DNA of 64,000 nucleotides from Chitinophagaceae bacterium (GCA_016720775.1 JADKJX010000003.1:248001-312000), one strand, 5' to 3'. Positions 8,583-17,546 are shown, numbered from the stretch's first letter. The notes: generated by a model from the sequence alone, not told the origin. Program-made: numbers and translations.

Positions 8583-10358
8583 ATGGATAAGTTTATTGTT
8601 TCAGCGAGAAAGTACAGGCCCCAGAATTTTTCTACGGTCGTTGGGCAGGCGCACATCACCACTACATTAAAAAATGCGATCAAAAATAACCAGCTTGCGC
8701 ATGCATTTTTATTTTGCGGTCCGAGGGGTGTGGGTAAAACAACCTGTGCAAGGATATTAGCCAAAACGATCAATTGCCTTAACCAAACCGCCGATGGCGA
8801 GGCCTGCAATACCTGCAACAGCTGCGTTTCCTTTGATGCAGGTACCTCCATGAACATTCATGAGCTGGATGCTGCCAGCAATAACTCGGTGGATGATATA
8901 AGGAGCCTGGTAGAACAGGTTCGCTTTGCGCCACAGGCAGGTAAATACAAAGTATATATCGTGGATGAGGTTCACATGCTGAGTTCATCGGCCTTCAATG
9001 CATTTTTAAAAACGCTGGAAGAACCGCCTCCGTATGCCATCTTCATCCTGGCTACCACAGAAAAACATAAGATACTCCCAACCATTCTCAGCCGTTGCCA
9101 GATATTTGATTTCAAACGCATCACCAACAACGATACCATCGATCACCTGCAGGAGATCTGTGATAAAGAAAATATTAAAGCAGAGAAAGCAGCCCTGCAC
9201 GTGATCGCACAAAAAAGTGAAGGCTGCATGCGGGACGCACTCAGCATCCTGGATAAGATAGTAAGCTTTACCAATGGTGAAGTAAACTACAGCAATACCT
9301 TAGAGCACCTGAATATTTTAGATGAGGATTATTATTTTAAACTGCTCGATTGCATGCAGCAGCAGAAATTGAGTGATGCCTTACTGCTGTATGATGAAAT
9401 AAATCAAAAAGGATTTGAAGGCGACACTTTGCTGGAAGGCTGCAGCGAATTCATACGGAACCTGCTGGTGTGTAAAGATGCAAAAGCTGCTGTTTTACTG
9501 GAAGTGGCAGATGACTTCAAACAAAAATACATGCAGGCGGCAAAACAAATAGCAACAAGTTGGTTACTTGCTGCGCTGAACCTGTTGAACGAATCAGAGA
9601 TAAACTACCGCCAGGCAAGAAACAAACGGCTGCATGTGGAACTGGCCATCATCAAGCTCTGCTACCTGGCCCAGGCAGTGGAACTGGTGGATACGGAAGG
9701 CGCTGTTTCAAAAAAAAAACTGGTTGAGTCTGCAAAGCCGGTAGCATTTAAAGCCCTGCCCGTCATTCGGTTGAAAGAAGCAGAAATTACCACAAAGCCT
9801 GCTGTTGAAAAAAATACAGAAGCCAAATTGCTGATCGAAGAACCGGAACCTTCTGTACAGAAAAAAACAGCCCAGCAACCGGAGCCTGTTTCAGCAGAAC
9901 CAAAAAGATCACTCGGCTCACTGGATGCCATCCGGAAAAAAGTAACTGCCCAGAATAAGTCAAACGGGAATGGAGTAAAAGATGTAACCGATGAAGAACT
10001 CAGGCTCTGTTGGGGAAAGTTCATACAAAAGCTGAACGACCGTAAAAATCATTCGGCCGTTACCAATTTTAAAGACGCTGTTTTACGGATCGTTGACAAC
10101 AATTCCATCGAGATCATCACCGGAAGTAATATTCAGCAAAAATTCATTGACCAGGAAAGGGCCGAACTGGTCGACTGCCTGCAGGACCATTTTTGCAACC
10201 GGCAACTCACCTATAATGTTGTGATAGTAGAAAAGGAAGAGGCTGCCCAGCCTGGGGAAAGGCGGCTGAATACCCGGGAACAGTACCTGAAGATCATTGA
10301 AGAATACCCGCTGGTGAAAGAATTAAAAGACCGGCTCCGGCTGGAACTGGATTATTGA
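8583..10358 (+). CDS. dnaX: DNA polymerase III subunit gamma/tau DnaX
   Basis: DnaX is the clamp-loader ATPase. Visible are Walker A (GPRGVGKTTCARILA), four Cys of the zinc module (CLNQ..CNTCNSC), the DEVHMLSSSAFNAFLKTLEEPP Walker B/DEAD region, and sensor motifs (ATTEKHKILPTILSRCQIFDF, EGCMRDALSILDK). Domain III ends near residue 370. A run of ten A at 9710-9719 (codons S-K-K-K) follows, then a low-complexity linker and a tau-specific C-terminal domain to residue 591. A -1 slip at the A run leads to a stop at 9725-9727, giving a 381-residue gamma-like product. The start is the ATG at 8583. Confidence 0.96.
   Translation: MDKFIVSARKYRPQNFSTVVGQAHITTTLKNAIKNNQLAHAFLFCGPRGVGKTTCARILAKTINCLNQTADGEACNTCNSCVSFDAGTSMNIHELDAASNNSVDDIRSLVEQVRFAPQAGKYKVYIVDEVHMLSSSAFNAFLKTLEEPPPYAIFILATTEKHKILPTILSRCQIFDFKRITNNDTIDHLQEICDKENIKAEKAALHVIAQKSEGCMRDALSILDKIVSFTNGEVNYSNTLEHLNILDEDYYFKLLDCMQQQKLSDALLLYDEINQKGFEGDTLLEGCSEFIRNLLVCKDAKAAVLLEVADDFKQKYMQAAKQIATSWLLAALNLLNESEINYRQARNKRLHVELAIIKLCYLAQAVELVDTEGAVSKKKLVESAKPVAFKALPVIRLKEAEITTKPAVEKNTEAKLLIEEPEPSVQKKTAQQPEPVSAEPKRSLGSLDAIRKKVTAQNKSNGNGVKDVTDEELRLCWGKFIQKLNDRKNHSAVTNFKDAVLRIVDNNSIEIITGSNIQQKFIDQERAELVDCLQDHFCNRQLTYNVVIVEKEEAAQPGERRLNTREQYLKIIEEYPLVKELKDRLRLELDY
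9710..9727 (+). promoter_or_regulatory. Predicted slippage site for gamma-type DnaX
   Basis: There are ten consecutive A after TTTC. In the -1 frame the next codons are ACT GGT TGA, and in +1 a TAG follows within eight codons. The position, directly after the clamp-loader domain, matches the gamma/tau boundary of known dnaX slippage genes. The run length needs checking because homopolymer errors are common here. Confidence 0.6.
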
Positions 10359-10427
10359 GCCGAACTGCCCCCATTTCCGCATTTTGCATTAATTTCGAAC
10401 TTCAATTAAAAATAAGCGACCAATACT

Positions 10428-12080
10428 ATGGCAGAAGTGATACGCATGCCGCTGCTGAGCGATACGATGACCGAGGGGAAAATAATATCCTGGAATAAAA
10501 AAGTAGGTGATAAAGTAAAAAGCGACGATGTGCTGGCCGAGGTAGAAACCGACAAAGCTACCATGGAAGTGAACGGTTATGTGGACGGCACTTTATTATA
10601 CATAGGCGTGCCTGCCGGCGAAGCCGCCAAGATCAACCAGGTAATTGCCATTGTAGGAAAAGAAGGGGAAGATTATAAATCATTGATAGAAGGAGCTGAG
10701 CCTGCTGCAGCAAAAACTGCCGCTGCCCCTGCCGCTGAAGTTCCCCAACCACAAGCCACAAACCTCAAACCCGAAACCATCTCTCTCCCAGCCGGTGCCA
10801 AAGAAATCCGCATGCCTTTGCTGAGCGATACGATGACGGAAGGAAAGATCGTCGCCTGGAATAAAAAAATAGGTGACTTTGTAAAGAGTGATGATGTGTT
10901 GGCTGAAGTGGAAACAGACAAAGCAACCATGGAAGTAGTAGGTTATGAAGAAGGTACTTTATTATATGTTGGTGTGGAAGCAGGTAAAGCCGCAAAAATA
11001 AATGAGATCATTGCCATTGTGGGCAAGGCCGGTACAGATGTGAGTGCGTATGTGGCAGCAGAAAAATCAGGAGCAAATACGTTGACCGTTGGTCGTGGAT
11101 CGTTGACCGAAAGCGAGCCTGTGGAAACAGCACCCAAGCAACAAACAACGAGCAGCTCACAGAGTCCTACGGACGAACAACCAGCAACGGCCAACGGCCA
11201 ACGCCTCAAAGCTTCTCCGCTTGCAAAAAAATTAGCAGCCGATAAAGGAATTGATATCAATAAAGTAAACGGCAGTGGTGACGGGGGCCGGGTTACTAAA
11301 AAAGATGTTGACAATTATGTTCCGGGTGCAGCCGGTTCTGCAGCCCCTGAAGCAAAAATAGCTGCTGCGCCGGTGCCGGTGTTTACAGCAACGGGCGAAG
11401 AAGGCCATACCGATATTCCGCTTACGCAAATGCGCAAGACCATTGCACGCAGGCTGGGCGAAAGCAAATTCAGTGCTCCGCATTTTTACCTGACCATGGA
11501 AATAAACATGGACAATGCGATCAATGTTCGTGCACAGTTAAATGAACTCAGCCCGGTAAAAATATCGTTCAACGATTTTATTATTAAGGCGGTGGCTTTA
11601 TCGCTTCGCCAGCATCCGAATGTGAACAGCAGCTGGATGGGAGAGTTCATCCGCCAGAATCATCACATACATATCGGCAGTGCAGTAGCTACACCCGATG
11701 GACTGATCGTTCCGGTGATCCGCTTTGCTGATCAAAAGACCTTATCACAAATTGCTGCCGAAGCAAAAGTATTATACGGTAAGGCAAAAGATAAAAAACT
11801 ACAACCACAGGAATTCAGTGGGAATACCTTTACCATTTCTAATTTAGGAATGATGGACATAGAGGAATTTACCGCCATCATCAATCCACCCGACAGTGCC
11901 ATTCTTGCCGTGGGCAGGATAAAAGAAATAGTGGTTAAAAAAGCAGATGGCTTTGGCGTGACCAATGTAATGATGCTGACCATGAGCTGCGATCACCGTA
12001 CCGTGGATGGGGCTGTGGGAGCTGCTTTCCTGCAAACACTGAAGAAATACCTGGAGAACCCGGTTACGATGTTGTTGTAA
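10428..12080 (+). CDS. Dihydrolipoyl acetyltransferase E2 of a 2-oxoacid (pyruvate) dehydrogenase complex
   Basis: This E2 core component transfers acetyl groups from lipoate to CoA. It has two tandem lipoyl domains (about 1-80 and 125-205), each with the lipoylated lysine in ETDKATMEV, then a peripheral subunit-binding domain (ASPLAKKLAADKGID...GRVTKKDVDNY). The catalytic domain ends with the active-site SCDHRTVDGAVGAAFL. It is 550 aa. Two-lipoyl architecture and the PLLSDTMTEG start fit pyruvate dehydrogenase E2. The linkers between domains contain word repeats (CAAACCTCAAAC at 10759, a GGCCAAC tandem at 11185). No E1 or E3 gene is adjacent. Confidence 0.93.
   Translation: MAEVIRMPLLSDTMTEGKIISWNKKVGDKVKSDDVLAEVETDKATMEVNGYVDGTLLYIGVPAGEAAKINQVIAIVGKEGEDYKSLIEGAEPAAAKTAAAPAAEVPQPQATNLKPETISLPAGAKEIRMPLLSDTMTEGKIVAWNKKIGDFVKSDDVLAEVETDKATMEVVGYEEGTLLYVGVEAGKAAKINEIIAIVGKAGTDVSAYVAAEKSGANTLTVGRGSLTESEPVETAPKQQTTSSSQSPTDEQPATANGQRLKASPLAKKLAADKGIDINKVNGSGDGGRVTKKDVDNYVPGAAGSAAPEAKIAAAPVPVFTATGEEGHTDIPLTQMRKTIARRLGESKFSAPHFYLTMEINMDNAINVRAQLNELSPVKISFNDFIIKAVALSLRQHPNVNSSWMGEFIRQNHHIHIGSAVATPDGLIVPVIRFADQKTLSQIAAEAKVLYGKAKDKKLQPQEFSGNTFTISNLGMMDIEEFTAIINPPDSAILAVGRIKEIVVKKADGFGVTNVMMLTMSCDHRTVDGAVGAAFLQTLKKYLENPVTMLL
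10759..10770 (+). repeat. CAAACCTCAAAC word in the first E2 linker
   Basis: This is identical to the core of the rsmE heptamer repeat. It is coding here (ATNLKPETI) in the linker between lipoyl domains 1 and 2. Confidence 0.7.
11081..11203. repeat. GTTGACCGTTGGTC / CAACGGCCAACGG word pair in the second E2 linker
   Basis: GTTGACC units at 11081 and 11102 and CAACGGCCAACGGCCAACG at 11185-11203 are loosely complementary words. They flank the linker between lipoyl domain 2 and the subunit-binding domain and are read in frame. Confidence 0.6.
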
Positions 12081-12106
12081 TAGAAGCAGGGCAAAATAAT
12101 ATTGGG

Positions 12107-12142
12107 AAGCGTTGGTTTAAAAGACCAGCGCTTTTTTATTTT
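12107..12142 (+). terminator. Terminator after the E2 gene
   Basis: AAGCGTTGGT (12107-12116) pairs with ACCAGCGCTT (12124-12133) with one G-U pair, followed by a T run. Confidence 0.8.
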
Positions 12143-12216
12143 GCGTCAAAAATTTATTTTCAATAAGTTTTGAAAATTCAAAAACTGTATTATCTTTACA
12201 GTACAAATAAATCATC

Positions 12217-12723
12217 ATGAAACTTTCCGAAGCAAAAGCACAGTTCATCAGCAGTTGGGGCGCCTTTGGTACGCATTGGGGCATCAACCGCACCATGGCG
12301 CAGATCCATGCGCTGCTGCTCATCAGCCCCGACCCCATTACGCAGGACGATATCATGGAGCAACTGAACATCAGCCGCGGCAATGTGAACATGAACACCC
12401 GGGAACTGATCTCCTGGGGGCTGGTGGAACGGGTACTCATTCCCGGTGAACGCCGGGAATTCTTTACCGCGGAAAAAGATATCTGGAAGGTAGCCACCCA
12501 GATCATTAAGGAAAGAAAGAAAAGGGAACTGGATCCCATGCTGAAATTATTAGGGCAACTGGAGCAGATTGATGGTGACAAAAAAGACAAGAACGTAAAA
12601 CAGTTTGTTGATACGGTCGGCGGCATCAGGAAATTTGGCGGCCAGGCCGATAAAATGCTTGATGTAATGATCAAGGCAGACGAAAACTGGTTCTTGGGGA
12701 GTCTGCTAAAGTTCTTTAAATAA
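12217..12723 (+). CDS. GbsR/MarR-family winged-helix transcriptional regulator
   Basis: This is a predicted DNA-binding regulator of 168 aa. The N-terminal two-thirds fold as a MarR-type winged helix, with the recognition region ITQDDIMEQLNISRGNVNMNTRELISWGLVERV by position (about residues 46-80), followed by the wing (GERREFFTAEKDIW). The C-terminal helices probably dimerise. GbsR-type proteins control osmolyte genes in Bacillus, but the target here is unknown. It is enclosed by its own terminator (12742-12764), so it is probably transcribed alone. Confidence 0.8.
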   Translation: MKLSEAKAQFISSWGAFGTHWGINRTMAQIHALLLISPDPITQDDIMEQLNISRGNVNMNTRELISWGLVERVLIPGERREFFTAEKDIWKVATQIIKERKKRELDPMLKLLGQLEQIDGDKKDKNVKQFVDTVGGIRKFGGQADKMLDVMIKADENWFLGSLLKFFK

Positions 12724-12741
12724 AACTGCCTGAAAGCAGGG

Positions 12742-12764
12742 AAGCCGCTTAGCGGCTTTTATTT
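12742..12764 (+). terminator. Terminator after the GbsR-like gene
   Basis: AAGCCGC (12742-12748), loop TTA, GCGGCTT (12752-12758), then TTATTT. Confidence 0.8.
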
Positions 12765-12809
12765 AGAAATCATCTTTCATAAATTTCTGAAAGTTTAAAA
12801 TATACAGAT

Positions 12810-13169
12810 ATGAAAACATTTAAAACCTTCGACGCATGGATAAGCACCGGGCTCATCCTTTCTTTTGTGCTGATTAATATGATTGATAAACCGGAAAGTC
12901 TTATCGACACCAACATACTCACCGGGTATTTTGTGGTAGGAGGTTGGCAGGTCATCAGCATGATCGTTCATGCCTTTACAGGTTTCTTTACCAAAAGATG
13001 GGGAGCCCGGTATATTTATCACTGGCTCACCTTTATTTCACTCGTTACCATACCCGGCTCTTTTTGGGTGCTTGCATTTACCGCCCCTTTTATGGCTATT
13101 TTTTATACCGGGCTTTGCTTTGGAGAAGTATGGAAAATGAATCAACGGCCTTTAGATATTTTAAAATAA
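12810..13169 (+). CDS. Small integral membrane protein, unknown function
   Basis: This 119-residue protein has about four hydrophobic segments (ISTGLILSFVLINM, NILTGYFVVGGWQVISMIV, WLTFISLVTIPGSFWVLAF, FMAIFYTGLCF). No family is recognised. It is the first gene of a compact run with the membrane protein at 13181 and the epimerase at 13615, which suggests co-transcription. Confidence 0.7.
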   Translation: MKTFKTFDAWISTGLILSFVLINMIDKPESLIDTNILTGYFVVGGWQVISMIVHAFTGFFTKRWGARYIYHWLTFISLVTIPGSFWVLAFTAPFMAIFYTGLCFGEVWKMNQRPLDILK

Positions 13170-13180
13170 AAACCACGATC

Positions 13181-13618
13181 ATGAAAATTAATATTCCAAA
13201 CTGGCTCATCATACTTGGCGGACTGGGCATGATCTTTACAGCCATCATCTATCCTTATATTCGTCACCGAGTCTTCGATTGGTACAACGATATCAAGAAG
13301 CTTAAACCACTCAACCAGGAAATTGCAAAAACATATGGCAGGTATATCCAGGGACTGAATTTTTCTTTTGGATTGATCGCTATCCTGTTTACACAGGACC
13401 TGAAAAATAATACCAGCCTGGCCGTGGCGTTAACCGGCCTGATAGCTGCTTACTGGACAGGAAAAGTAATTACCCAGTTTGCCTATTACCCAATGTATGA
13501 TATACCCAAGAAGAAAATATTTAAAATAGGGGCGGTCTTGATGAATACAATGTTTGTAGCTTTTTCACTGATCTTTATATTACTGTTTGTTTCAAACTTA
13601 ACAGGCTACTTAATGTGA
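13181..13618 (+). CDS. Four-helix membrane protein, unknown function
   Basis: This is a 145-residue protein with hydrophobic segments at about 8-27, 57-75, 83-100 and 118-140. The ATG at 13181 (MKINIPNWLII) is chosen. A longer in-frame extension to 12944 overlaps the preceding gene and is rejected. Its stop overlaps the GTG of the following epimerase gene, a sign of translational coupling. No known family is assigned. Confidence 0.7.
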   Translation: MKINIPNWLIILGGLGMIFTAIIYPYIRHRVFDWYNDIKKLKPLNQEIAKTYGRYIQGLNFSFGLIAILFTQDLKNNTSLAVALTGLIAAYWTGKVITQFAYYPMYDIPKKKIFKIGAVLMNTMFVAFSLIFILLFVSNLTGYLM

Positions 13619-14523
13619 AAGTAAAAATGAATAAGAAAATAGTTATAGCAGGAGGAACTGGTTTTGTTGGTAAATACCTTGCCCGGAGATTTGAAGAACT
13701 CGGGTACGAGGTATTGGTCATTTCAAGGCAACCATCTCATGTTAATTGGAATGACGGTGAAGCAATAAAGCAGGCACTTGAAAATGCAGAAATGCTGATC
13801 AACCTTGCCGGTAAATCGGTTGATTGCCGCTACAATGATAAAAATAAGAAAGAGATATTTGATTCACGAATTAATACAACCGGATTATTAGGAGAAGCTA
13901 TCTTGCTTTGTGAAAACCCACCGAAACTCTGGATAAACTCAAGTACAGCCACCATCTATCGTCATGCAGAAGACAGGCCTATGACAGAGAGGACAGGAGA
14001 AATAGGTAGTGGGTTCTCTGTAAATGTTGCTACGAACTGGGAGAGGACTTTTTTCGATTTTAAATTAATCAAAACAAGACAGGTCGCACTGCGAATGGCC
14101 ATTGTGTTAGGAAAGGATGGGGGAGTAATGAAGCCATTGAAAAACCTGGTCCGTTTCGGAATGGGTGGTAAACAGGGAAGTGGAAACCAGCAATTCAGCT
14201 GGATCCATATCGATGATTTGTTCAGCATTATTGTTTATTTACAAGAGCATAATGAATTAAGCGGTGTGATCAATACCAGTGCACCGGGTCCTGTAACCAA
14301 TCGAACACTCATGCAATTGCTCAGGAAGAATATGGGAATGAAGATCGGGATACCAATGCCAGCTTGGCTATTAAGAATAGGAGCAGTCTTCATTAAAACA
14401 GAAACCGAGCTGGTATTAAAAAGCAGGTGGGTTATTCCGGAACGGTTGCTACAATCAGGATTTACCTTCATGTATCCAACGCTGGAAGCGGCGATTAATA
14501 ATATCTTAAAGCACAGCAAATAA
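13615..14523 (+). CDS. TIGR01777-type NAD-dependent epimerase (YfcH/SDR39U1 family)
   Basis: This extended SDR-fold protein is of unknown substrate. It has a Rossmann glycine motif (IAGGTGFVGKYLARRF), the family segment MLINLAGKSVDCRY, then INSSTATIYRH and the C-terminal DUF1731-like region (MPAWLLRIGAVFIKTETELVLKSRWVIPERLLQSGF by position). It is about 302 aa, as usual. The start may be GTG 13615, overlapping the previous stop by 3 nt, or the ATG at 13627. Confidence 0.9.
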   Translation: MKVKMNKKIVIAGGTGFVGKYLARRFEELGYEVLVISRQPSHVNWNDGEAIKQALENAEMLINLAGKSVDCRYNDKNKKEIFDSRINTTGLLGEAILLCENPPKLWINSSTATIYRHAEDRPMTERTGEIGSGFSVNVATNWERTFFDFKLIKTRQVALRMAIVLGKDGGVMKPLKNLVRFGMGGKQGSGNQQFSWIHIDDLFSIIVYLQEHNELSGVINTSAPGPVTNRTLMQLLRKNMGMKIGIPMPAWLLRIGAVFIKTETELVLKSRWVIPERLLQSGFTFMYPTLEAAINNILKHSK

Positions 14524-14546
14524 AAATGCAATCAAAAAATCAAAGT

Positions 14547-14554
14547 TAACTTTG
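14547..14554 (+). promoter_or_regulatory. Candidate -7 box of the DCC-family gene (leaderless type)
   Basis: TAACTTTG lies 6 nt before a GTG at 14561 that fits the start of the protein. This is one of five genes here with TAnnTTTG placed 4-6 nt from the start codon. Confidence 0.5.
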
Positions 14555-14560
14555 TGCCCG

Positions 14561-14962
14561 GTGAAAGAACAACCAATCATATTATTTGACGGTATCTGCA
14601 ATTTGTGTAACCGTGTGGTCAGGTTTGTGATTAGGAGAGATAAGAAAAAGGTGATCCGGTTTGCTGCACTGCAATCAGAAGCCGGCCAGGGACTGTTGCA
14701 GAAGTATCATTTACCGGTAACAGCGATGGAGTCTTTTGTGTTTATTGAAAACGGAAAAGTGTATTCAAGATCTTCGGCTGCGTTAAAAGTTTGCCGGCAT
14801 TTGAGAGGGTTATGGCCTTTGTGTTATGGTTTTATCATCGTACCTGAATTCATCCGGGATGCTGTTTACAACTGGGTCGCTAAGAACAGGTATAAATGGT
14901 TTGGCGTTAGAGCCGAGTGCATGATACCTACCCCCGAGATCAAAGCAAGATTTTTAAACTGA
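14561..14962 (+). CDS. DCC-family (DUF393) thiol-disulfide oxidoreductase-like protein
   Basis: DUF393 proteins are predicted thioredoxin-fold redox proteins. The signature DGICNLC near the N-terminus provides the DxxCxxC motif, followed by FAALQSEAGQ. The predicted length is 133 aa. The GTG at 14561 is preferred over the TTG at 14552 because the TTG lies within the predicted -7 box. Partners are unknown. The following CoA-binding gene starts 2 nt after the stop. Confidence 0.85.
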   Translation: MKEQPIILFDGICNLCNRVVRFVIRRDKKKVIRFAALQSEAGQGLLQKYHLPVTAMESFVFIENGKVYSRSSAALKVCRHLRGLWPLCYGFIIVPEFIRDAVYNWVAKNRYKWFGVRAECMIPTPEIKARFLN

Positions 14963-14963
14963 T

Positions 14964-15329
14964 ATGGAACAGAAAAAAACATTGGTGCTTGGTGCATCTG
15001 AAAATCCGGCCCGCTACAGCAACCTGGCCATAAAAAGACTGCTCAGTCAGCAGCACCCGGTGGTGGCGATCGGTAAAAAGAAAGGAACGGTAAATTCTGT
15101 TGCCATCGAAACTGAGCAAAAACCTTTCGATGATATTGATACCGTTACCATGTACCTGAATCCGCTGCGCCAGCAGGAATATTACGATTACATCTTATCT
15201 CTCCATCCCAAACGGATAATCTTCAACCCCGGTGCCGAAAATGATGAACTGGCAGCGCTTGCCCAAAAGAACGGCATCGAACCGGTGGAAGCCTGCACAT
15301 TGGTGCTATTAAGCACGGGCCAGTTCTGA
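14964..15329 (+). CDS. CoA-binding domain protein (CoA_binding_2, YccU-like)
   Basis: This 121-residue single-domain Rossmann-like protein resembles the CoA-binding N-terminal domain of succinyl-CoA synthetase. Visible features are VLGASENPARYSNLAIKRL, HPVVAIGKKKG and the terminal NPGAENDEL plus EACTLVLL. Such stand-alone proteins are widespread and their role is unknown. It is probably co-transcribed with the DCC protein. Confidence 0.85.
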   Translation: MEQKKTLVLGASENPARYSNLAIKRLLSQQHPVVAIGKKKGTVNSVAIETEQKPFDDIDTVTMYLNPLRQQEYYDYILSLHPKRIIFNPGAENDELAALAQKNGIEPVEACTLVLLSTGQF

Positions 15330-15444
15330 TAACTTCCTCTTAACTTCTTATCGCCTGTTTTTTAAGCCCATAATATACTAAAGACTCTTCCTCTGCGTTA
15401 GACTCTGCAGAACAAGTTATCCAATTATCCAAAAAACCAAATCC

Positions 15445-15897
15445 ATGAAACATTTTGCAGCCATTGCAATAATGTTGCTGTTCACATTCCTTGCAACAAC
15501 CGGTTATTCGCAAACCGTATCCAAGCCAAAGCAGTTCAGCAATTTCCCCGACGTAATAAATTGTGCAGAAACAGAGCTGAGTAATATTTTTAATGCAACG
15601 CCGGGGCAGAACATCAGCCTTTCTTTTTCTGATAATTTTTCTTTTTCCGGGGATGTGGTGAACAGCGTGGTTAAATACAGCAACCTTCAATCGGCCGTTA
15701 TCAAATCTCCTGCTTTTCACAATTCTATCTTCAGCGTTTCCCGGATCACCAATAAAGACAACAGTGTTTCTTATGTGGGCCGCATCATCAACAAAAATTA
15801 TTTTGATGCGTATGAGCTGAAGAAGAATGCTGCAGGAAATTACCAGCTCATTAAAGTTGAGACCGATCGGGTGATCCCCGATTGTACGCAGCAATAA
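15445..15897 (+). CDS. Small secreted protein of the metzincin module, copy A
   Basis: The function is unknown. It is a 150-residue protein with a clear signal peptide (about 1-24, ending at TTGYSQ) and a mature domain of roughly 125 residues. The mature part carries only two Cys (in VINCAET and at IPDC near the C-terminus), which could form one disulfide. It precedes the metalloprotease gene by 43 nt. A close paralogue (17730-18182) precedes the second protease in the same arrangement, so the two products probably act together. An inhibitor, chaperone or trans-acting prodomain is possible, but nothing in the sequence proves this. Confidence 0.75.
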   Translation: MKHFAAIAIMLLFTFLATTGYSQTVSKPKQFSNFPDVINCAETELSNIFNATPGQNISLSFSDNFSFSGDVVNSVVKYSNLQSAVIKSPAFHNSIFSVSRITNKDNSVSYVGRIINKNYFDAYELKKNAAGNYQLIKVETDRVIPDCTQQ

Positions 15898-15940
15898 ACT
15901 ATCCAATAACAACAATTGCATAACCCCCAATGCATGAATC

Positions 15941-17524
15941 ATGAAAAAACAGTTTACGTTACTACTGCTCACAGCAATTGCTTTTTCATTTAAAAGTCTT
16001 GCTGTTCCTGTTTTAAACAGTTTTCCTTCTGCCTCGGCAACCATCTTCCTTGACTTTGACGGGCACTATGTGCAGAGTACCGTTTGGAATGGAGGAACAT
16101 CTTTCTATTGCACGCCGTCGGGTATGACGGATCCGCAGATCACTGAAGCATTCAACCGGGTTGCGGAAGACTTTCGTCCTTTTAATATCAACATCACAAC
16201 CGATTCAACTGTATTCTTAGCTGCACCACTCAATAAACGGGTGAGAATTATCATCACTACCACAAGTTCCTGGTATCCGGGCGTGGGGGGAGTTTCTTAT
16301 GTGGGTTCCTTTACCTGGGGCGATGATACGCCGGCTTTTGTGTTCAGTGACTTATTAGGTCCTTATAGCCCAAAGATGGTTGGCGAATGCTGCTCACATG
16401 AAAGCGGTCACACGCTGGGTCTTTCTCATCAATCAAAATATGGATCAGATTGCAGCACGCCCATTGAACAATATAACAGCGGGGCAGGCAGCGGCGAAAC
16501 CGGTTGGTCGCCGATCATGGGCAACAGCTATTACCGCAACATGAGCAACTGGAACAACGGCCCCACCCCTTACGGATGCAATTCGGTGCAGGATAACCTT
16601 TCCATTATTTCGTCACAGAATGGATTTGGTTACAGGCCGGATGATTTTGCAGAAACACTAAATGCAAGTACCTATACAATTCCTGTATCAAATTTTAGTA
16701 TCAACGGGTTGATAGGCACCAATGCAGATAAAGATGCTTTCCGGTTTACGCTGGCACAAAATACAAATCTTCATTTAACAGCCATTCCTTACAACGTAAG
16801 CTCAAATTATATTGGCGCCAATCTTGACATACGGGTTGAATTATATAATGCTGCTGCCACACTTATCAGGATTTATGATCCACTCACAACTATGAGTGTT
16901 ACGATCGATACGGTTTTAAATGCGGGTACGTATTACCTGAAACTGAATGGCACAGGTAACAGCAATATTGGTTCGTACGGAAGCCTGGGTGCATACACAC
17001 TCAGCGGATACAGCGGCGCATTGCCAATTCATGATGTAAGTCTGAGTGGCTCGGTTGATAAGAACAAACACAACCTCAACTGGCGCATCATCGCTGATGA
17101 ACCGGTAAAAACAATATTGATCGAGACATCTGATGACGGCACTGATTTCAATTCGTTAACTACACTGGCTTCTTCCGCATTAAACTTTACGTATCAACCT
17201 TATAAAATCAATACCGTTTATTACCGCCTGAAAGTTGTATCGGTGATCAATCAAACCGTTTACTCCAATACCATTGCGCTAAGGGGAACGGGAAGTGCCG
17301 ACAAGCCATTCAGTGTTTCCACCCTTGTACAAAATGAACTGGTCATTAATGCTGCCAGCAATTATCAATATCGTTTGCTTGATATGAATGGAAGAACGAT
17401 TTCTGCCGGTTCAGGGTTAAAAGGCATCAGCCGGGTGAATGTTACCGGTTACCCGGCGGGCATGTATATCATACAACTCTTCAGTAACGACGACACACAA
17501 ACAGAAAGAATTATAAAACAGTAA
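15941..17524 (+). CDS. T9SS-exported metzincin-like metalloprotease, copy A
   Basis: This is a predicted secreted zinc protease of 527 aa. After the signal peptide comes an ATIFLDFDGHYVQ strand, then the metzincin zinc motif HESGHTLGLSH at residues 153-163 and a likely Met-turn (SPIMGNSYY, Met 193). Residues of about 235-350 resemble a bacterial pre-peptidase C-terminal (PPC) domain (DKDAFRFTL..., GTYYLKLNGTG). A fibronectin-III-like segment and a T9SS sorting domain ending MYIIQLFSNDDTQTERIIKQ follow. No N-terminal prodomain separates signal and catalytic domains, which is unusual for a metzincin. It is followed by a strong terminator. Confidence 0.85.
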   Translation: MKKQFTLLLLTAIAFSFKSLAVPVLNSFPSASATIFLDFDGHYVQSTVWNGGTSFYCTPSGMTDPQITEAFNRVAEDFRPFNINITTDSTVFLAAPLNKRVRIIITTTSSWYPGVGGVSYVGSFTWGDDTPAFVFSDLLGPYSPKMVGECCSHESGHTLGLSHQSKYGSDCSTPIEQYNSGAGSGETGWSPIMGNSYYRNMSNWNNGPTPYGCNSVQDNLSIISSQNGFGYRPDDFAETLNASTYTIPVSNFSINGLIGTNADKDAFRFTLAQNTNLHLTAIPYNVSSNYIGANLDIRVELYNAAATLIRIYDPLTTMSVTIDTVLNAGTYYLKLNGTGNSNIGSYGSLGAYTLSGYSGALPIHDVSLSGSVDKNKHNLNWRIIADEPVKTILIETSDDGTDFNSLTTLASSALNFTYQPYKINTVYYRLKVVSVINQTVYSNTIALRGTGSADKPFSVSTLVQNELVINAASNYQYRLLDMNGRTISAGSGLKGISRVNVTGYPAGMYIIQLFSNDDTQTERIIKQ

Positions 17525-17546
17525 GGTAGATTCATGTGTAAATCCT

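Noticed and set aside
12944..13180. N-terminal extension of the membrane protein at 13181
   Set aside because: It overlaps the preceding gene in another frame, and the hydrophobic start fits ATG 13181.
15340..16044. Long minus-strand ORF (234 codons) over the first secreted protein
   Set aside because: It is antisense to a gene with signal peptide and paralogue. Its reading frame is a by-product of codon bias, and a similar antisense ORF appears over the paralogous copy.
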